From: Acidimicrobiales bacterium | Lineage (GTDB): Bacteria > Actinomycetota > Acidimicrobiia > Acidimicrobiales > Poriferisodalaceae | Reading direction: 5' to 3' | NCBI GenBank assembly: GCA_041394185.1 | Contig: JAWKIQ010000002.1 | Coordinates: 1,054,001-1,118,000, forward strand | DNA: 64,000 bases | In this document: positions 1 through 8,620 of the stretch, piece by piece | How positions within the stretch are numbered: position 1 is the stretch's first letter | Layout of the letters: the number at the start of each line of letters is the position of its first letter | Program-made: the position numbers and the translations under genes | Notes under the pieces: generated by a model | The model's database searches: none | The model's input: the letters and a program-made list of their open reading frames with translations, nothing else | Told to the model about the DNA's origin: nothing

Positions 1-1
1 G

Positions 2-781
2 CTGGTCGACGAGGGAGCCGAGGTCGAGTTCGTAGAAGACTTCGGCTTTCGGCTGCGGCCCGGCGAGGTCATAGAAGAGCCGTCTCGCTGGCTCTTGTCC
101 GACATTCGCAACAGCCCAGAGCGTCTGACAACCCTGTCTGGAAGGTCGCTCGCGGTTTCGTGTGCGGTTGTGGTCGCGTTGCCAATGGTCGAGGGTCAAC
201 AGAGGGCTTTGGTGGTTCTGGACCCGGTGCCGCGTCGCGATCTGCCCATGATCCAGGAACTGGCGACGGGCCACGCGGACATGCTGGCCACGACTCTGGC
301 ATTCGAAGCCCAGATGCGCGAGGTCGAGCGCCTGGCGCTGACCGATGACCTGACGGGCCTGGGCAACCGGCGCTACTGGTCCGAGATGTTGGGCCGTGAA
401 GAGTCGCGGTGTGCCAGGCACGGTCTGGAGGCCGCGGTCGCCGTTGTCGACATCAACGACCTGAAGGACATCAACGACGCTCACGGCCATCACGCCGGCG
501 ACGAGTATCTGGTGCGCGCTGCGGCCGTGCTGCGTTCGTCGCTTCGCAAGTCGGACTTCGTCGCGCGGCTGGGCGGTGATGAGTTCGGCGTGCTGATGAC
601 CCACACCGAGGGCATTTCGGCCCAGAGGGTCACCGAGATTCTCGGCAAGCGCTTGGAACACGCCGAAGTTGATGCGGCAGTGGGTGTCGCGATCAGATCC
701 GAGCACTCGACCCTGGACGATGCCTGGCGAGCGGCCGACGAGACCATGTACGAGGCCAAGCGAGCAGGTCAGGAGCCCTGA
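2..781 (+). CDS. GGDEF-domain protein (probable diguanylate cyclase), 5' end outside window
   Basis: The reading frame is open from the left edge of the window, so the N-terminus is missing. About 260 residues are visible. The first ~100 look like the end of a GAF-type sensor domain (beta-rich, with ALVVLDP), and a GGDEF domain follows from LTDDLTGLGNRR. The active-site motif RLGGDEFG is intact at about 566-589. An RxxD inhibitory site (RKSD) lies exactly five residues before GGDEF, so product feedback by cyclic di-GMP is expected from family knowledge. No EAL domain follows. The protein probably makes c-di-GMP in response to an unseen N-terminal input. An ABC exporter follows on the same strand after 39 bp. 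Confidence 0.85.
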   Translation: MVDEGAEVEFVEDFGFRLRPGEVIEEPSRWLLSDIRNSPERLTTLSGRSLAVSCAVVVALPMVEGQQRALVVLDPVPRRDLPMIQELATGHADMLATTLAFEAQMREVERLALTDDLTGLGNRRYWSEMLGREESRCARHGLEAAVAVVDINDLKDINDAHGHHAGDEYLVRAAAVLRSSLRKSDFVARLGGDEFGVLMTHTEGISAQRVTEILGKRLEHAEVDAAVGVAIRSEHSTLDDAWRAADETMYEAKRAGQEP

Positions 782-820
782 GGGTGAGGGGCGCAGCTAT
801 CAGTCCCTAGCCTTCGTGGC

Positions 821-2680
821 ATGCGAATGGGACCACACCACGCGATGGGTCACGACCCGGCCGGCGTCCAGGGACACCGCTTCAATCGGTCGCTGGCCAG
901 TCGATCATGGGTGTTTGCTCGCCCGTACCGGGCCAAGATCATCGGCTTCGTAATCGTGATAGTCGCGGCAGCCCTGCTTCAGCTGGTGCCGCCCATCCTG
1001 TTCGGCCGAATCATCGACGAGGGCGTTGGCAACCGTGATCGGGGCCTGGTGACGACCCTTTCGATCATCGTGGTCGTGGCAGCGATCGCCGACGCGGCGC
1101 TGAGCCTGGTCGAGCGGTGGCTGTCGGCACGGGTGGGCGAGGGCCTGATCCACGACCTGCGGGTCGCCCTGTTCGATCACGTCCAGCGAATGCCGATCAG
1201 CTTCTTTACCCACACCCAGACCGGCTCGCTGGTATCGCGGCTAAACAACGACGTCGTAGGCGCTCAGCGGGCTGTCACAGGCACCCTGGGACAGGTCGTG
1301 TCGAACGTGGTCACGGTGACTTCGACGGTCATAACGATGGCGCTCATCGAGTGGCGCCTGACCCTGTTGTCGTTGGTGCTGCTGCCGCTGTTCATCGCCC
1401 CCGCCAAGCGGGTGGGCCGCGTTCAACAGCGCTTGACCCGGGCACAGATGGACGAGAACGCGGCCATGAACACGATCATGACCGAACGGTTCGGCGTGTC
1501 CGGCGCCCAGCTCGTGAAGCTGTTCGGCGACCCCGATGCCGAGGTTCAGGGGTTCTCCACCCGTGCGGCCAAGGTTCGCGACCTGGGCGTCACATCGGCC
1601 ATGTACGGCCGTACTTTCATTCTGGCGCTGGGGCTTGTCAGCTCGATTGCGACGGCGCTGGTTTACGGGATTGGCGGGCAGCTGGTGATTTCGGGTTCGC
1701 TCGAGCCGGGCACCCTGGTCACCTTCGCCCTCTTGGTCGGTCGCATCTATCGCCCACTGACCGCCCTCACCAGCGCTCGGGTCGACATCATGACGGCGTT
1801 TGTTTCGTTCGAGCGGGTGTTCGAGGTGCTCGATATGCCCCGGCTCATCGATGATCGCCCCGGAGCCATCGACCTGGTGAGCCCAAAGGGCGCAGTTTCG
1901 TTCTCGGCGGTTGGTTTCGCCTACGAGTCGGCCGGATCGGCCCCCAACTCGCTGATGCAGGCGGCGAGACCCGGCGCCGCTGGTGCCCAGGTGCTTCACG
2001 ACATCGACCTCGATGTCGCCCCGGGCTCGATGGTGGCCCTGGTGGGGCCGTCGGGCGCAGGCAAGACCACCCTGGCATCGCTGGTGCCGCGCCTGTACGA
2101 CGTCACCGAGGGTTCGGTGTCGATCGATGGCGTCGACGTTCGCGATCTGACCCAGGCCAGCCTTCGCTCGGCTGTGGGTGTGGTGACCCAAGACCCACAT
2201 CTGTTCCACGAATCGGTTGCCCAGAACCTGCGCTATGCGAGGCCAGGTGCCACCGACGCCGAGATCGAATCGGCGTGCAGGGCGGCCCAGATCCATCAGG
2301 TGATAGCCGCCCTGCCCGATGGCTACGACACCGTCGTCGGCGAGCGGGGCTACCGCTTGTCGGGTGGCGAGAAGCAGCGACTGGCCATCGCCAGGACACT
2401 TCTGAAGGACCCGGCCATCGTGATCCTCGACGAGGCCACCAGCCATCTCGACGCCGAGAACGAGCAGCTGATTCAGACGGCCTTGGAAACCGCCCTGGCC
2501 GGACGCACCTCGCTGATCATCGCCCACCGCCTGTCGACCGTCAGGACCGCAGACCAGATCGTGGTGGTCGACGGTGGGCGCATCGTCGAACGTGGCTCGC
2601 ACGAAGAACTGATGCAGCGAGGCGGGCTCTATCAGGACCTCTACCGCACGCTCGAGCGCTCCGAGCCGAAACCGGTGTGA
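821..2680 (+). CDS. ABC exporter, fused permease-ATPase (half transporter)
   Basis: This 619-residue protein has the type I ABC exporter layout. A membrane domain of about six helices (residues ~40-330) is followed by a nucleotide-binding domain. The ATPase carries Walker A GPSGAGKT (409-416), signature LSGGE (513-517), Walker B IVILDEAT (around 533-539) and the H-loop in IIAHRLST. Such proteins act as dimers exporting lipids, peptides or drugs; the substrate cannot be read from sequence. A linker of about 25 residues rich in Ala, Pro and Gly (near 370-395) sits just inside the ATPase domain and is longer than usual. The ATG at 821 is the first of two nearby in-frame ATGs, and the second (836) is equally possible. 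There is no partner half transporter nearby, so a homodimer is likely. Confidence 0.9.
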   Translation: MRMGPHHAMGHDPAGVQGHRFNRSLASRSWVFARPYRAKIIGFVIVIVAAALLQLVPPILFGRIIDEGVGNRDRGLVTTLSIIVVVAAIADAALSLVERWLSARVGEGLIHDLRVALFDHVQRMPISFFTHTQTGSLVSRLNNDVVGAQRAVTGTLGQVVSNVVTVTSTVITMALIEWRLTLLSLVLLPLFIAPAKRVGRVQQRLTRAQMDENAAMNTIMTERFGVSGAQLVKLFGDPDAEVQGFSTRAAKVRDLGVTSAMYGRTFILALGLVSSIATALVYGIGGQLVISGSLEPGTLVTFALLVGRIYRPLTALTSARVDIMTAFVSFERVFEVLDMPRLIDDRPGAIDLVSPKGAVSFSAVGFAYESAGSAPNSLMQAARPGAAGAQVLHDIDLDVAPGSMVALVGPSGAGKTTLASLVPRLYDVTEGSVSIDGVDVRDLTQASLRSAVGVVTQDPHLFHESVAQNLRYARPGATDAEIESACRAAQIHQVIAALPDGYDTVVGERGYRLSGGEKQRLAIARTLLKDPAIVILDEATSHLDAENEQLIQTALETALAGRTSLIIAHRLSTVRTADQIVVVDGGRIVERGSHEELMQRGGLYQDLYRTLERSEPKPV

Positions 2681-2741
2681 TTCCCGTCGGCGTCTCACCC
2701 AGCGTGCAGACTGTCCAGATGTTCGTGTCGAGGACCACCGC

Positions 2742-4148
2742 GTGACGGTCAGAACTTGGACGGTCGATCAGGTCTGCTCTGGGGTGGGCGCAGCCCTCGA
2801 GGCCTGCTTCCCAGACGAGTTATGGATTCGCGGTGAGATCCAGGGCCTGCGCCGATCGCCCGCGGGCCACATGTACTTCGACCTGATCGAGCCGGGCGCC
2901 AGGGGCACGGGAACCGACGCAAAGCTCGGCATCGTCGCCTTCCGCGGACCTCTGCGCGGCATCGAGGCCGTGCTGAAACGTGTAGGCGACCTGCGCCTTG
3001 TCGATGGTCTCGAGGTTCGTGTTCGGGGCCGCCTCGACTATTACCCGCCACAGGGTCGGGTGCAGTTCCTGATGAACGCCATCGACCCCAGGCACACGTT
3101 GGGTCAGCTCGCCGCCGACCGCGATGCGGTGCTGCGAGAGCTCGCTGCCGAAGGGCTGCTCGAGGCCAACAAGGCCAGGCCCTTCCCGCTGGTGCCGCTG
3201 CGAATCGGGCTGGTGACCAGCCAAGACAGCGCAGCTCACCACGACTTCGTGCACGAGCTCGAGGCCAGCGGATTTCGCTTCTCGGTGCTGCTGGCCCACA
3301 CCAGGGTGCAGGGAGCCGACGCCCACGTCGCCATCGCGCAAGCGGTCGAGTACGTGGCCCAGATGGACGTCGACGTTGTTGCGGTGGTGCGTGGTGGCGG
3401 AGCCAAGGGAGACCTCATCGCGTTCGACCACGGCGACGTGGCCAGATCCATCGCCGGCTGCCCGGTGCCCGTGCTGGTGGGGGTAGGTCACGAGATCGAT
3501 CGTTCGATCGCCGACGAGGTCGCTCACAGTTCGCTGAAGACCCCCACCGCGTGTGCCGGCGCTCTTGTCGGCCACGTACGGGCCTTCCTCGACCGAATCG
3601 ACAACGCGGGTGTGCGCCTGCGCCAAGCGCTCGACGAACGCCTGGGCCGCGAACAAGAGCGACTCGAAGCCGACACCAGGCGGCTTGGACGTGTCGCGGG
3701 TTCCACGGTGCTCAGAGCCGGAACCGACCTCGACTCGCAGATTCGTCGGCTCGAGCGCAGCAGCGCCCGCGTGCTCGATGCGGTTGCCATTGCAACAGCT
3801 CGCACCGCCGGAACGGTCAAGGTGTTGGCTCAGGGCCGTCTCGACAGAGCCACCGTCGACGTCCAACGCAGCGCCGGCCAGCTCGCAGCCGCATCTCGGC
3901 GCCAGCTCGAATCCGCGTCGACCAATCTGAATCACGCCGCCAGCCTGGTGCGCGCGGTGCACCCAGATCGAACCCTGGCTCTGGGGTACGCAATCGTGCG
4001 CGATCAGCAGGGCCGGGTAATCAAGTCGATAGATCAGGCCGAGACAGGTTCGGCTGTGACCGTCGAGCTGTTCGATGGCCACCTGACCGCCCAGACGGTC
4101 AGCACCGCGCCCAGGAACAAGCACACCGCACAACCGGAGGACCAATGA
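2742..4148 (+). CDS. xseA: Exodeoxyribonuclease VII large subunit
   Basis: This is the catalytic large subunit of exonuclease VII, which degrades single-stranded DNA to oligonucleotides with the small subunit XseB. At 468 residues it has normal family length. The N-terminal OB-fold region is visible (LWIRGEIQGLRRSPAGHMYF), followed by the conserved catalytic core with LRIGLVTSQDSAA, VVRGGGAKGDL and VGHEIDRSIAD. A long coiled-coil-like C-terminal part binds XseB, and the family's terminal motif LALGYAIVRDQQG is present. The start is a GTG. The stop overlaps the xseB start in an ATGA arrangement, which indicates translational coupling. Confidence 0.96.
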   Translation: MTVRTWTVDQVCSGVGAALEACFPDELWIRGEIQGLRRSPAGHMYFDLIEPGARGTGTDAKLGIVAFRGPLRGIEAVLKRVGDLRLVDGLEVRVRGRLDYYPPQGRVQFLMNAIDPRHTLGQLAADRDAVLRELAAEGLLEANKARPFPLVPLRIGLVTSQDSAAHHDFVHELEASGFRFSVLLAHTRVQGADAHVAIAQAVEYVAQMDVDVVAVVRGGGAKGDLIAFDHGDVARSIAGCPVPVLVGVGHEIDRSIADEVAHSSLKTPTACAGALVGHVRAFLDRIDNAGVRLRQALDERLGREQERLEADTRRLGRVAGSTVLRAGTDLDSQIRRLERSSARVLDAVAIATARTAGTVKVLAQGRLDRATVDVQRSAGQLAAASRRQLESASTNLNHAASLVRAVHPDRTLALGYAIVRDQQGRVIKSIDQAETGSAVTVELFDGHLTAQTVSTAPRNKHTAQPEDQ

Positions 4149-4384
4149 CCGACATCGACGCCGCCGACGGCCCCGACGACCAGGCGGTCAGCTACGCACA
4201 AGCGGTCGCCGAGCTCGAGGCGATCATCTCAGCGCTGGAGGGCGATCAGCTCGATATCGATGGGCTGTCGGACAAGGTGGCCCGTGCCGCGACCCTCATC
4301 GATGTGTGCAGGAATCGCATCGAGCGGGCACGGGTGGAGGTCGACAAGGTGGTGTCGGACCTGGCGGCCCGCACCGACCAGTGA
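4145..4384 (+). CDS. xseB: Exodeoxyribonuclease VII small subunit
   Basis: A 79-residue acidic helical protein whose ATG overlaps the xseA stop by 4 bp. The family signature is present: SYAQAVAELEAIISALEGDQLDIDGLSDKV in segments, then a central helix and a C-terminal cysteine-containing LIDVCRNRIERARVEVDKVV helix. Several copies bind one XseA and keep the nuclease soluble and active. The length matches the family (70-85 residues). A strong stem-loop 36 bp after the stop probably ends the xseAB transcript. Confidence 0.95.
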   Translation: MTDIDAADGPDDQAVSYAQAVAELEAIISALEGDQLDIDGLSDKVARAATLIDVCRNRIERARVEVDKVVSDLAARTDQ

Positions 4385-4419
4385 GGCCTCTGATTGCCTC
4401 GAACTCGGCCGAAAAAGGC

Positions 4420-4459
4420 GGTGGGCGGAGGGAGTCGGTGGGTCCTCCCTCCGCCCACC
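4420..4459 (+). terminator. 15-bp perfect stem-loop after xseB
   Basis: The left arm at 4420-4434 (GGTGGGCGGAGGGAG) pairs perfectly with the right arm at 4445-4459 around a 10-nt loop. There is no T-run, as is common for actinobacterial hairpin terminators. It lies between the end of xseAB and the next gene on the same strand. Confidence 0.65.
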
Positions 4460-4613
4460 TGCGGGCGCTCTCGGACCGGTGGGAAATCCGGAGCGCACAC
4501 CTGTGTCGGCACGAAACCTGACGGCTTCGTTATGCGTACGGGTCGCAGCATACGGAGTCTTCAACAGAGCGTCAACCTGTCGAACGAGAAAATCCTTTGC
4601 ACGCGCGTCATAG

Positions 4614-4629
4614 TTGAATGAGTATTCAA
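4614..4629. promoter_or_regulatory. Palindrome TTGAAT-n4-ATTCAA upstream of the S9 peptidase
   Basis: A perfect 6-bp inverted repeat with a 4-nt spacer (TTGAATGAGTATTCAA) ends 20 bp before the peptidase ATG. A -35-like TTGCAC lies at 4597-4602. The AT-rich palindrome stands out in a GC-rich background and could be a repressor or activator site. No regulator gene is adjacent, so this is inference. Confidence 0.35.
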
Positions 4630-4649
4630 AATTGCCGGAAAGAGGTCCC

Positions 4650-6545
4650 ATGAAGACCATCGAACCTCACGGAAGTTGGCCCTCCAACCTCACCCCTCGG
4701 CTGGTAGCGGCAGCAGGAACAAGGCTGGGAGGAGCTCGTCTGGACCAGTCGGGGCGGGTGTTGTGGTGGGAAGGTCGCCCAGCGGAGGCCGGCCGAGGAG
4801 TCGTGGTTGCCCGCACACCTGACGGTGCTACCACCGAGGTGACGCCCCCTGGGTCGAACGTCAGGTCGCGGGTGCACGAGTACGACGGGGGGTCGTGGAC
4901 CGTCCTGGCCGACTCGTCGGTGGCCTATGTGAACAACGCCGATCAGAACATCTACCTCGCGGGCCTCGACGGCACGGTTGTTCAGCTCACCGAGGGCGAC
5001 GACACGGTCCGCTATGGCGATCTGACGCCTGCGCCCACGGGCCTGTTGGCCGTTCGTGAGACGCACGGCGCAGGCGGGACCGAGCCGGTCAACGATCTGG
5101 TGGTTATCGACACCGCTTCCGGTGAAGTCACCTCGCTGGCATCGGGCAGAGACTTCTACTCGAGCCCCCGCCCCAGCCCCGATGGTCTACGTATCGCGTA
5201 CATCTGTTGGGACCATCCGAACATGCCCTGGGACGAGACAGAGCTTCGGGTCATGGACCTGTCGGGCGAAGGCCTGGTCGACACAGTGATGCTGACCGGG
5301 TGGTCAACCCAGCAGCCGATCTGGATAGGCGGCGAGCTACACGCCATCACCGACCCGACCGGCTACTGGCTGCCGCACCGTATCGACGCCCCCAACAGCT
5401 ACTCGGCCCTGGTCGACGTCGAGTGCGACCTCGGGGTCCCGCCGTGGGTGTTCGGTATGTGCACCATCTGCACAGACGGCGACCAGCTGTTCGTCATCGC
5501 CCAGATCGAAGGCACAGAGCGCCTTGCCCGCATCGTCGACGGCCACCTCGAGCTTGTCGATTGTGATCGGCTTGCGTTCGATTCGATGGCTCCAGCCGGA
5601 GCCGGTCGGGTAGTCGTGTGTGCGTCCTCGGCGTTGCGGCCCAGCGAGGTCCTCGTGATCGATGCCGCGGGGGCAACGCAGACCGTCGTGCGGGTCGACC
5701 CCGTGTTGGGCCCGGGCGACGTATCGCCCGCGCGCCACATCACCTTTACCAGCGGCACCCGCACGGCTCACGGACTGTTCTACGAGCCTCGCTCGACGGT
5801 TGCCTCGGCACCCGAGGGCGAGCTCGCGCCGCTGGTGGTGCTCAGCCACGGCGGACCCACCAGCGCAGCTCGAGCAGGGCTGAATCTGGCCATACAGTTC
5901 TGGACCCAGCGCGGGTTTGCCGTCGTCGACGTCAACTATGGCGGCTCGACCGGTTACGGCACCGAGTTCAGGCGGGCTCTCGACGGTCAATGGGGCGTGG
6001 TCGATGTCGAAGACTGCATCGCCGCGGCGCGCCACCTGGCCGACCACGGCTTGGTCGATCCAGCGCGGTGGGTCATCAAGGGCGGCAGCGCCGGCGGCTA
6101 CACCACACTTTGTGCACTCACGTTCCACGACGCATTCGCCGCGGGCATCAGCCGCTATGGCATCGGCGACCTGGAGGCGCTGGCCCACGACACCCACAAG
6201 TTCGAGGCCCGGTACATCGATGGGTTGGTGGGGCCCTATCCCGAGCGTGCCGACCTGTACCGCCAGCGTTCGCCCATTCACCACACCCATCTGCTGACTA
6301 CCCCGATGCTGATCCTTCAGGGCGACGAAGACCCGGTGGTGCCGCCGAATCAGGCCCGAGCCATGGCGGACGCTCTGGCCGAGCGTTCGATTCCCCATGC
6401 ACTGCTGATGTTCGAGGGCGAGTCGCACGGGTTCCGCCGTGCCGAGACCATCATCAGGGCCGTCGAGGCCGAGTATGTGTTCGCCTGCCAGATCTTCGGT
6501 ATCGAACCATCTGGCGACTTCGCCCCCGTAGACCTGGTCAGCTAG
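4650..6545 (+). CDS. S9 family peptidase (acylaminoacyl-/dipeptidyl-peptidase type)
   Basis: This 631-residue serine peptidase has an N-terminal seven-bladed beta-propeller gate (about residues 40-370) and a C-terminal alpha/beta-hydrolase domain. The catalytic triad can be read directly: Ser480 in GGSAGGY, Asp561 in GDEDPVVP and His593 in GESHGF. Family members remove dipeptides or acylated residues from short peptides in the cytoplasm, and no signal peptide is present. The ATG at 4650 is preferred because AAAGAGG lies 4 bp before it. An in-frame TTG at 4614 lies inside the palindrome and would add twelve uninformative residues. The next gene is convergent and only 12 bp away. Confidence 0.9.
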   Translation: MKTIEPHGSWPSNLTPRLVAAAGTRLGGARLDQSGRVLWWEGRPAEAGRGVVVARTPDGATTEVTPPGSNVRSRVHEYDGGSWTVLADSSVAYVNNADQNIYLAGLDGTVVQLTEGDDTVRYGDLTPAPTGLLAVRETHGAGGTEPVNDLVVIDTASGEVTSLASGRDFYSSPRPSPDGLRIAYICWDHPNMPWDETELRVMDLSGEGLVDTVMLTGWSTQQPIWIGGELHAITDPTGYWLPHRIDAPNSYSALVDVECDLGVPPWVFGMCTICTDGDQLFVIAQIEGTERLARIVDGHLELVDCDRLAFDSMAPAGAGRVVVCASSALRPSEVLVIDAAGATQTVVRVDPVLGPGDVSPARHITFTSGTRTAHGLFYEPRSTVASAPEGELAPLVVLSHGGPTSAARAGLNLAIQFWTQRGFAVVDVNYGGSTGYGTEFRRALDGQWGVVDVEDCIAAARHLADHGLVDPARWVIKGGSAGGYTTLCALTFHDAFAAGISRYGIGDLEALAHDTHKFEARYIDGLVGPYPERADLYRQRSPIHHTHLLTTPMLILQGDEDPVVPPNQARAMADALAERSIPHALLMFEGESHGFRRAETIIRAVEAEYVFACQIFGIEPSGDFAPVDLVS

Positions 6546-6557
6546 GCCCGCTGCCGG

Positions 6558-7835
6558 TCAGGGGGCGGTGCTGGTCGTCACGGCCGTGGTGCTGGTAGGC
6601 GCAGTGGTGGTCGTCGTAGTCGGTGTCGTCGTCGTTGTGTCGACGGTGGTCGTGGTGCTGCTGGCCGCCGTGGTGGTCGTGGTGTTGGGTGCGGTTGTCA
6701 CAGGCGGCGGGTCGTGCAGCTCGCATTGCCCCGAGACGATCTGGTTTATCCGGTCGAACCTGACCCCGCTGTCGACGGGCTCGGGCGCCCCGTTTGCCCC
6801 CAGGACGTGGGGGTGGAACTCGTAGCCGGTCAGTTCGGTGTCGGTGAAACGAAGCTCGAGGATTCCCGTGTCCGCGGTTATCGAAGTGCGCGGATGCCAA
6901 GCGAAGTTGCCCAGCGAGTAAGCGATCAGCTTGCCGTCGGCGAACTCGACCGGCTGCAGCACGTGGGGATGGTGACCTATCACCGCGGTGGCACCGGCCT
7001 CTAGGAGCTGCTGGGCGAAGGTCTGGTGCGTGGGCTCTGGGCAAGTGTTTCGCTCGATGCCCCAGTGCAGCGTCACGATGACGATGTCGTTCGACTCGGC
7101 CGCAACCCTGACATTGGCCAGCACCCGGTTGCGGTCGTTGCCATCGGCAATACCAGCGCGGCTGGGTGTGGCGCCGAACCCCCACGGCATGATCAGCGAC
7201 GCGGCGATGAAAGCCACGTCGATCTCGCGGCCGGGTTCGCCGAGGGTCACGACCCTGGGTGTGTATGCCTCGGTGTCGTTCTGGCCTCCGCCCAACACGG
7301 TTACTCCCGCGTCGGTCAGCAGGTTCATGGTGTCGAGGAAGGCGTCGGTGCCGAAGTCGCGGGCGTGGTTGTTGGCGACGGTCGCCAGGTCGATTCCGGC
7401 GTTGGCGATGATCTGAGCCGCGGCCGGTGGGGCACGGAACGTGTACTGCTTGCCGGCGATGGCAGTTCCTCGGTCGGAGATGGCCATCTCGACATTGACC
7501 ATGGCCAGGTCCGCAGAAGCGAGTTGTGGTTGCAGACCTACGAACGGGTCGATGCCGGCAGGCGCGGTGCGGTCCATCAGCACATCGCCGCCGGCCATCA
7601 GCGTCCACTGGAAGGGCGGCGGTTCGGTGGTGGTCGTGGTGGGCGGCTCGGTCGTTGTCGGAGCCTGCGTTGTGGTTGTAGTCGTCGGCGCTGTGGTGGT
7701 GGTCGTTGGTGCAGCTGTGGTGGTGGTCTGCGCGGCCGAGGCGTCGAGCACGGTGGTGCCGCCCGAGCATGAGGCTGCGGCAATTGTCAGGGCGGCCAGC
7801 GCTGCCAGGGTTCGCATGCCCGAGCGCCTAGACAT
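6558..7835 (-). CDS. CapA-like metallophosphatase-fold lipoprotein with Thr-rich flanks
   Basis: This 425-residue protein has a lipoprotein signal (AALTIAAASC), a Thr/Pro-rich stretch of about 45 residues, a CapA (PGA_cap) domain of about 290 residues and a second Thr-rich tail of about 45 residues. CapA-domain motifs are visible: GGDVLMDR, NNHARDFG and GHHPHVLQ, with the metal-binding Asp, Asn and His of this metallophosphatase-like fold. In Bacillus, CapA takes part in poly-gamma-glutamate capsule export. In actinobacteria the role is unknown and may be cell-wall linked. The start at 7835 overlaps the upstream GNAT stop by 8 bp; an ATG at 7817 would give a 10-bp gap and still leave a signal peptide. 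Confidence 0.8.
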   Translation of the reverse strand: MSRRSGMRTLAALAALTIAAASCSGGTTVLDASAAQTTTTAAPTTTTTAPTTTTTTQAPTTTEPPTTTTTEPPPFQWTLMAGGDVLMDRTAPAGIDPFVGLQPQLASADLAMVNVEMAISDRGTAIAGKQYTFRAPPAAAQIIANAGIDLATVANNHARDFGTDAFLDTMNLLTDAGVTVLGGGQNDTEAYTPRVVTLGEPGREIDVAFIAASLIMPWGFGATPSRAGIADGNDRNRVLANVRVAAESNDIVIVTLHWGIERNTCPEPTHQTFAQQLLEAGATAVIGHHPHVLQPVEFADGKLIAYSLGNFAWHPRTSITADTGILELRFTDTELTGYEFHPHVLGANGAPEPVDSGVRFDRINQIVSGQCELHDPPPVTTAPNTTTTTAASSTTTTVDTTTTTPTTTTTTAPTSTTAVTTSTAP

Positions 7836-8568
7836 GGGTCTCGACGAATACGTCGCAGGTGCCGGTTGTCGCAAACCCCATGGTTTCGTAGACGCCGATC
7901 AGACCCGGGTCGCAGTGCAGCCATACAGGTCTTGGGTCGTCGTGTCGAGCGACGCTGGCCACGGCGGCCCGAACCGCGACCGTGGCGTGGCCGCTGAGTC
8001 GATGTCGAGGGTGGGTGCACACGCCGAAAATGCCTATCGAGTATTCGGTGGGGTGGGCCGTCGCCATCGCCACCGGACGGTCCTGGACCTCGACCAGTAT
8101 GTGGCTCGAGGCAGTGTCGATCCAGCCGGGTCCGTACAACGAGGCTGCGGAGTCGAGGCTCATCTCGAACGCGGCCGCCTGCAGTTGCACAGCGGTGTCT
8201 AGGTCGGCGTCGGTGGCGCGACGAGCATTGGGATGCGACGAACCAATGGCGGCGTCGGTGCACATGAGCGCTCTGCTTGCGATGCGCTCGAAGCCCTCGG
8301 ATTCGAGATGGTCGTCCAGGCTGGTGGCTCCGATGACCAGTTCGATGGCCAGAGGCCGGTGCTGGGTCCGCACCAGCCGCCTGGCGGATTCGACTGTCGT
8401 CAGGTCCGCACCTGCAACCGGAACCAGCGGGCCCTGCAGGTCGGGCGCCGGCGAGTCGGTGGAGAACAGCGAGCCTGCGGCCAAGCGGTCGAATCGTCCG
8501 CCCGGCATCCACGAGACGAGCCTCTCCCACACCTCGCAAAGCGACTGGGCGACGACGTCGGGTTCCAC
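7828..8568 (-). CDS. GNAT family N-acetyltransferase
   Basis: This is a 246-residue protein. The C-terminal ~110 residues form a GNAT domain, with an acetyl-CoA-binding segment GIFGVCTHPRHRLSGHATV followed by a helix and the closing YETMGF motif. The N-terminal half has weaker similarity and may be a degenerate second GNAT repeat, as in many actinobacterial tandem acetyltransferases. The substrate is unknown. It is transcribed with, and overlaps, the CapA-like gene. It diverges from the SURF1 gene across 52 bp. Confidence 0.75.
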   Translation of the reverse strand: MEPDVVAQSLCEVWERLVSWMPGGRFDRLAAGSLFSTDSPAPDLQGPLVPVAGADLTTVESARRLVRTQHRPLAIELVIGATSLDDHLESEGFERIASRALMCTDAAIGSSHPNARRATDADLDTAVQLQAAAFEMSLDSAASLYGPGWIDTASSHILVEVQDRPVAMATAHPTEYSIGIFGVCTHPRHRLSGHATVAVRAAVASVARHDDPRPVWLHCDPGLIGVYETMGFATTGTCDVFVETHV

Positions 8569-8620
8569 ATCGCCGAAAGCTAGCGGTTGCAGCGAGAACG
8601 CGGCCCGGTACCGTCTGGCC

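Noticed and set aside
6575..6705. Apparent microsatellite (GGTGGTCGT-like tract), also near 7620-7745
   Set aside because: Both are coding sequence for the Thr-rich arms of the CapA-like protein and are not exact tandem repeats.
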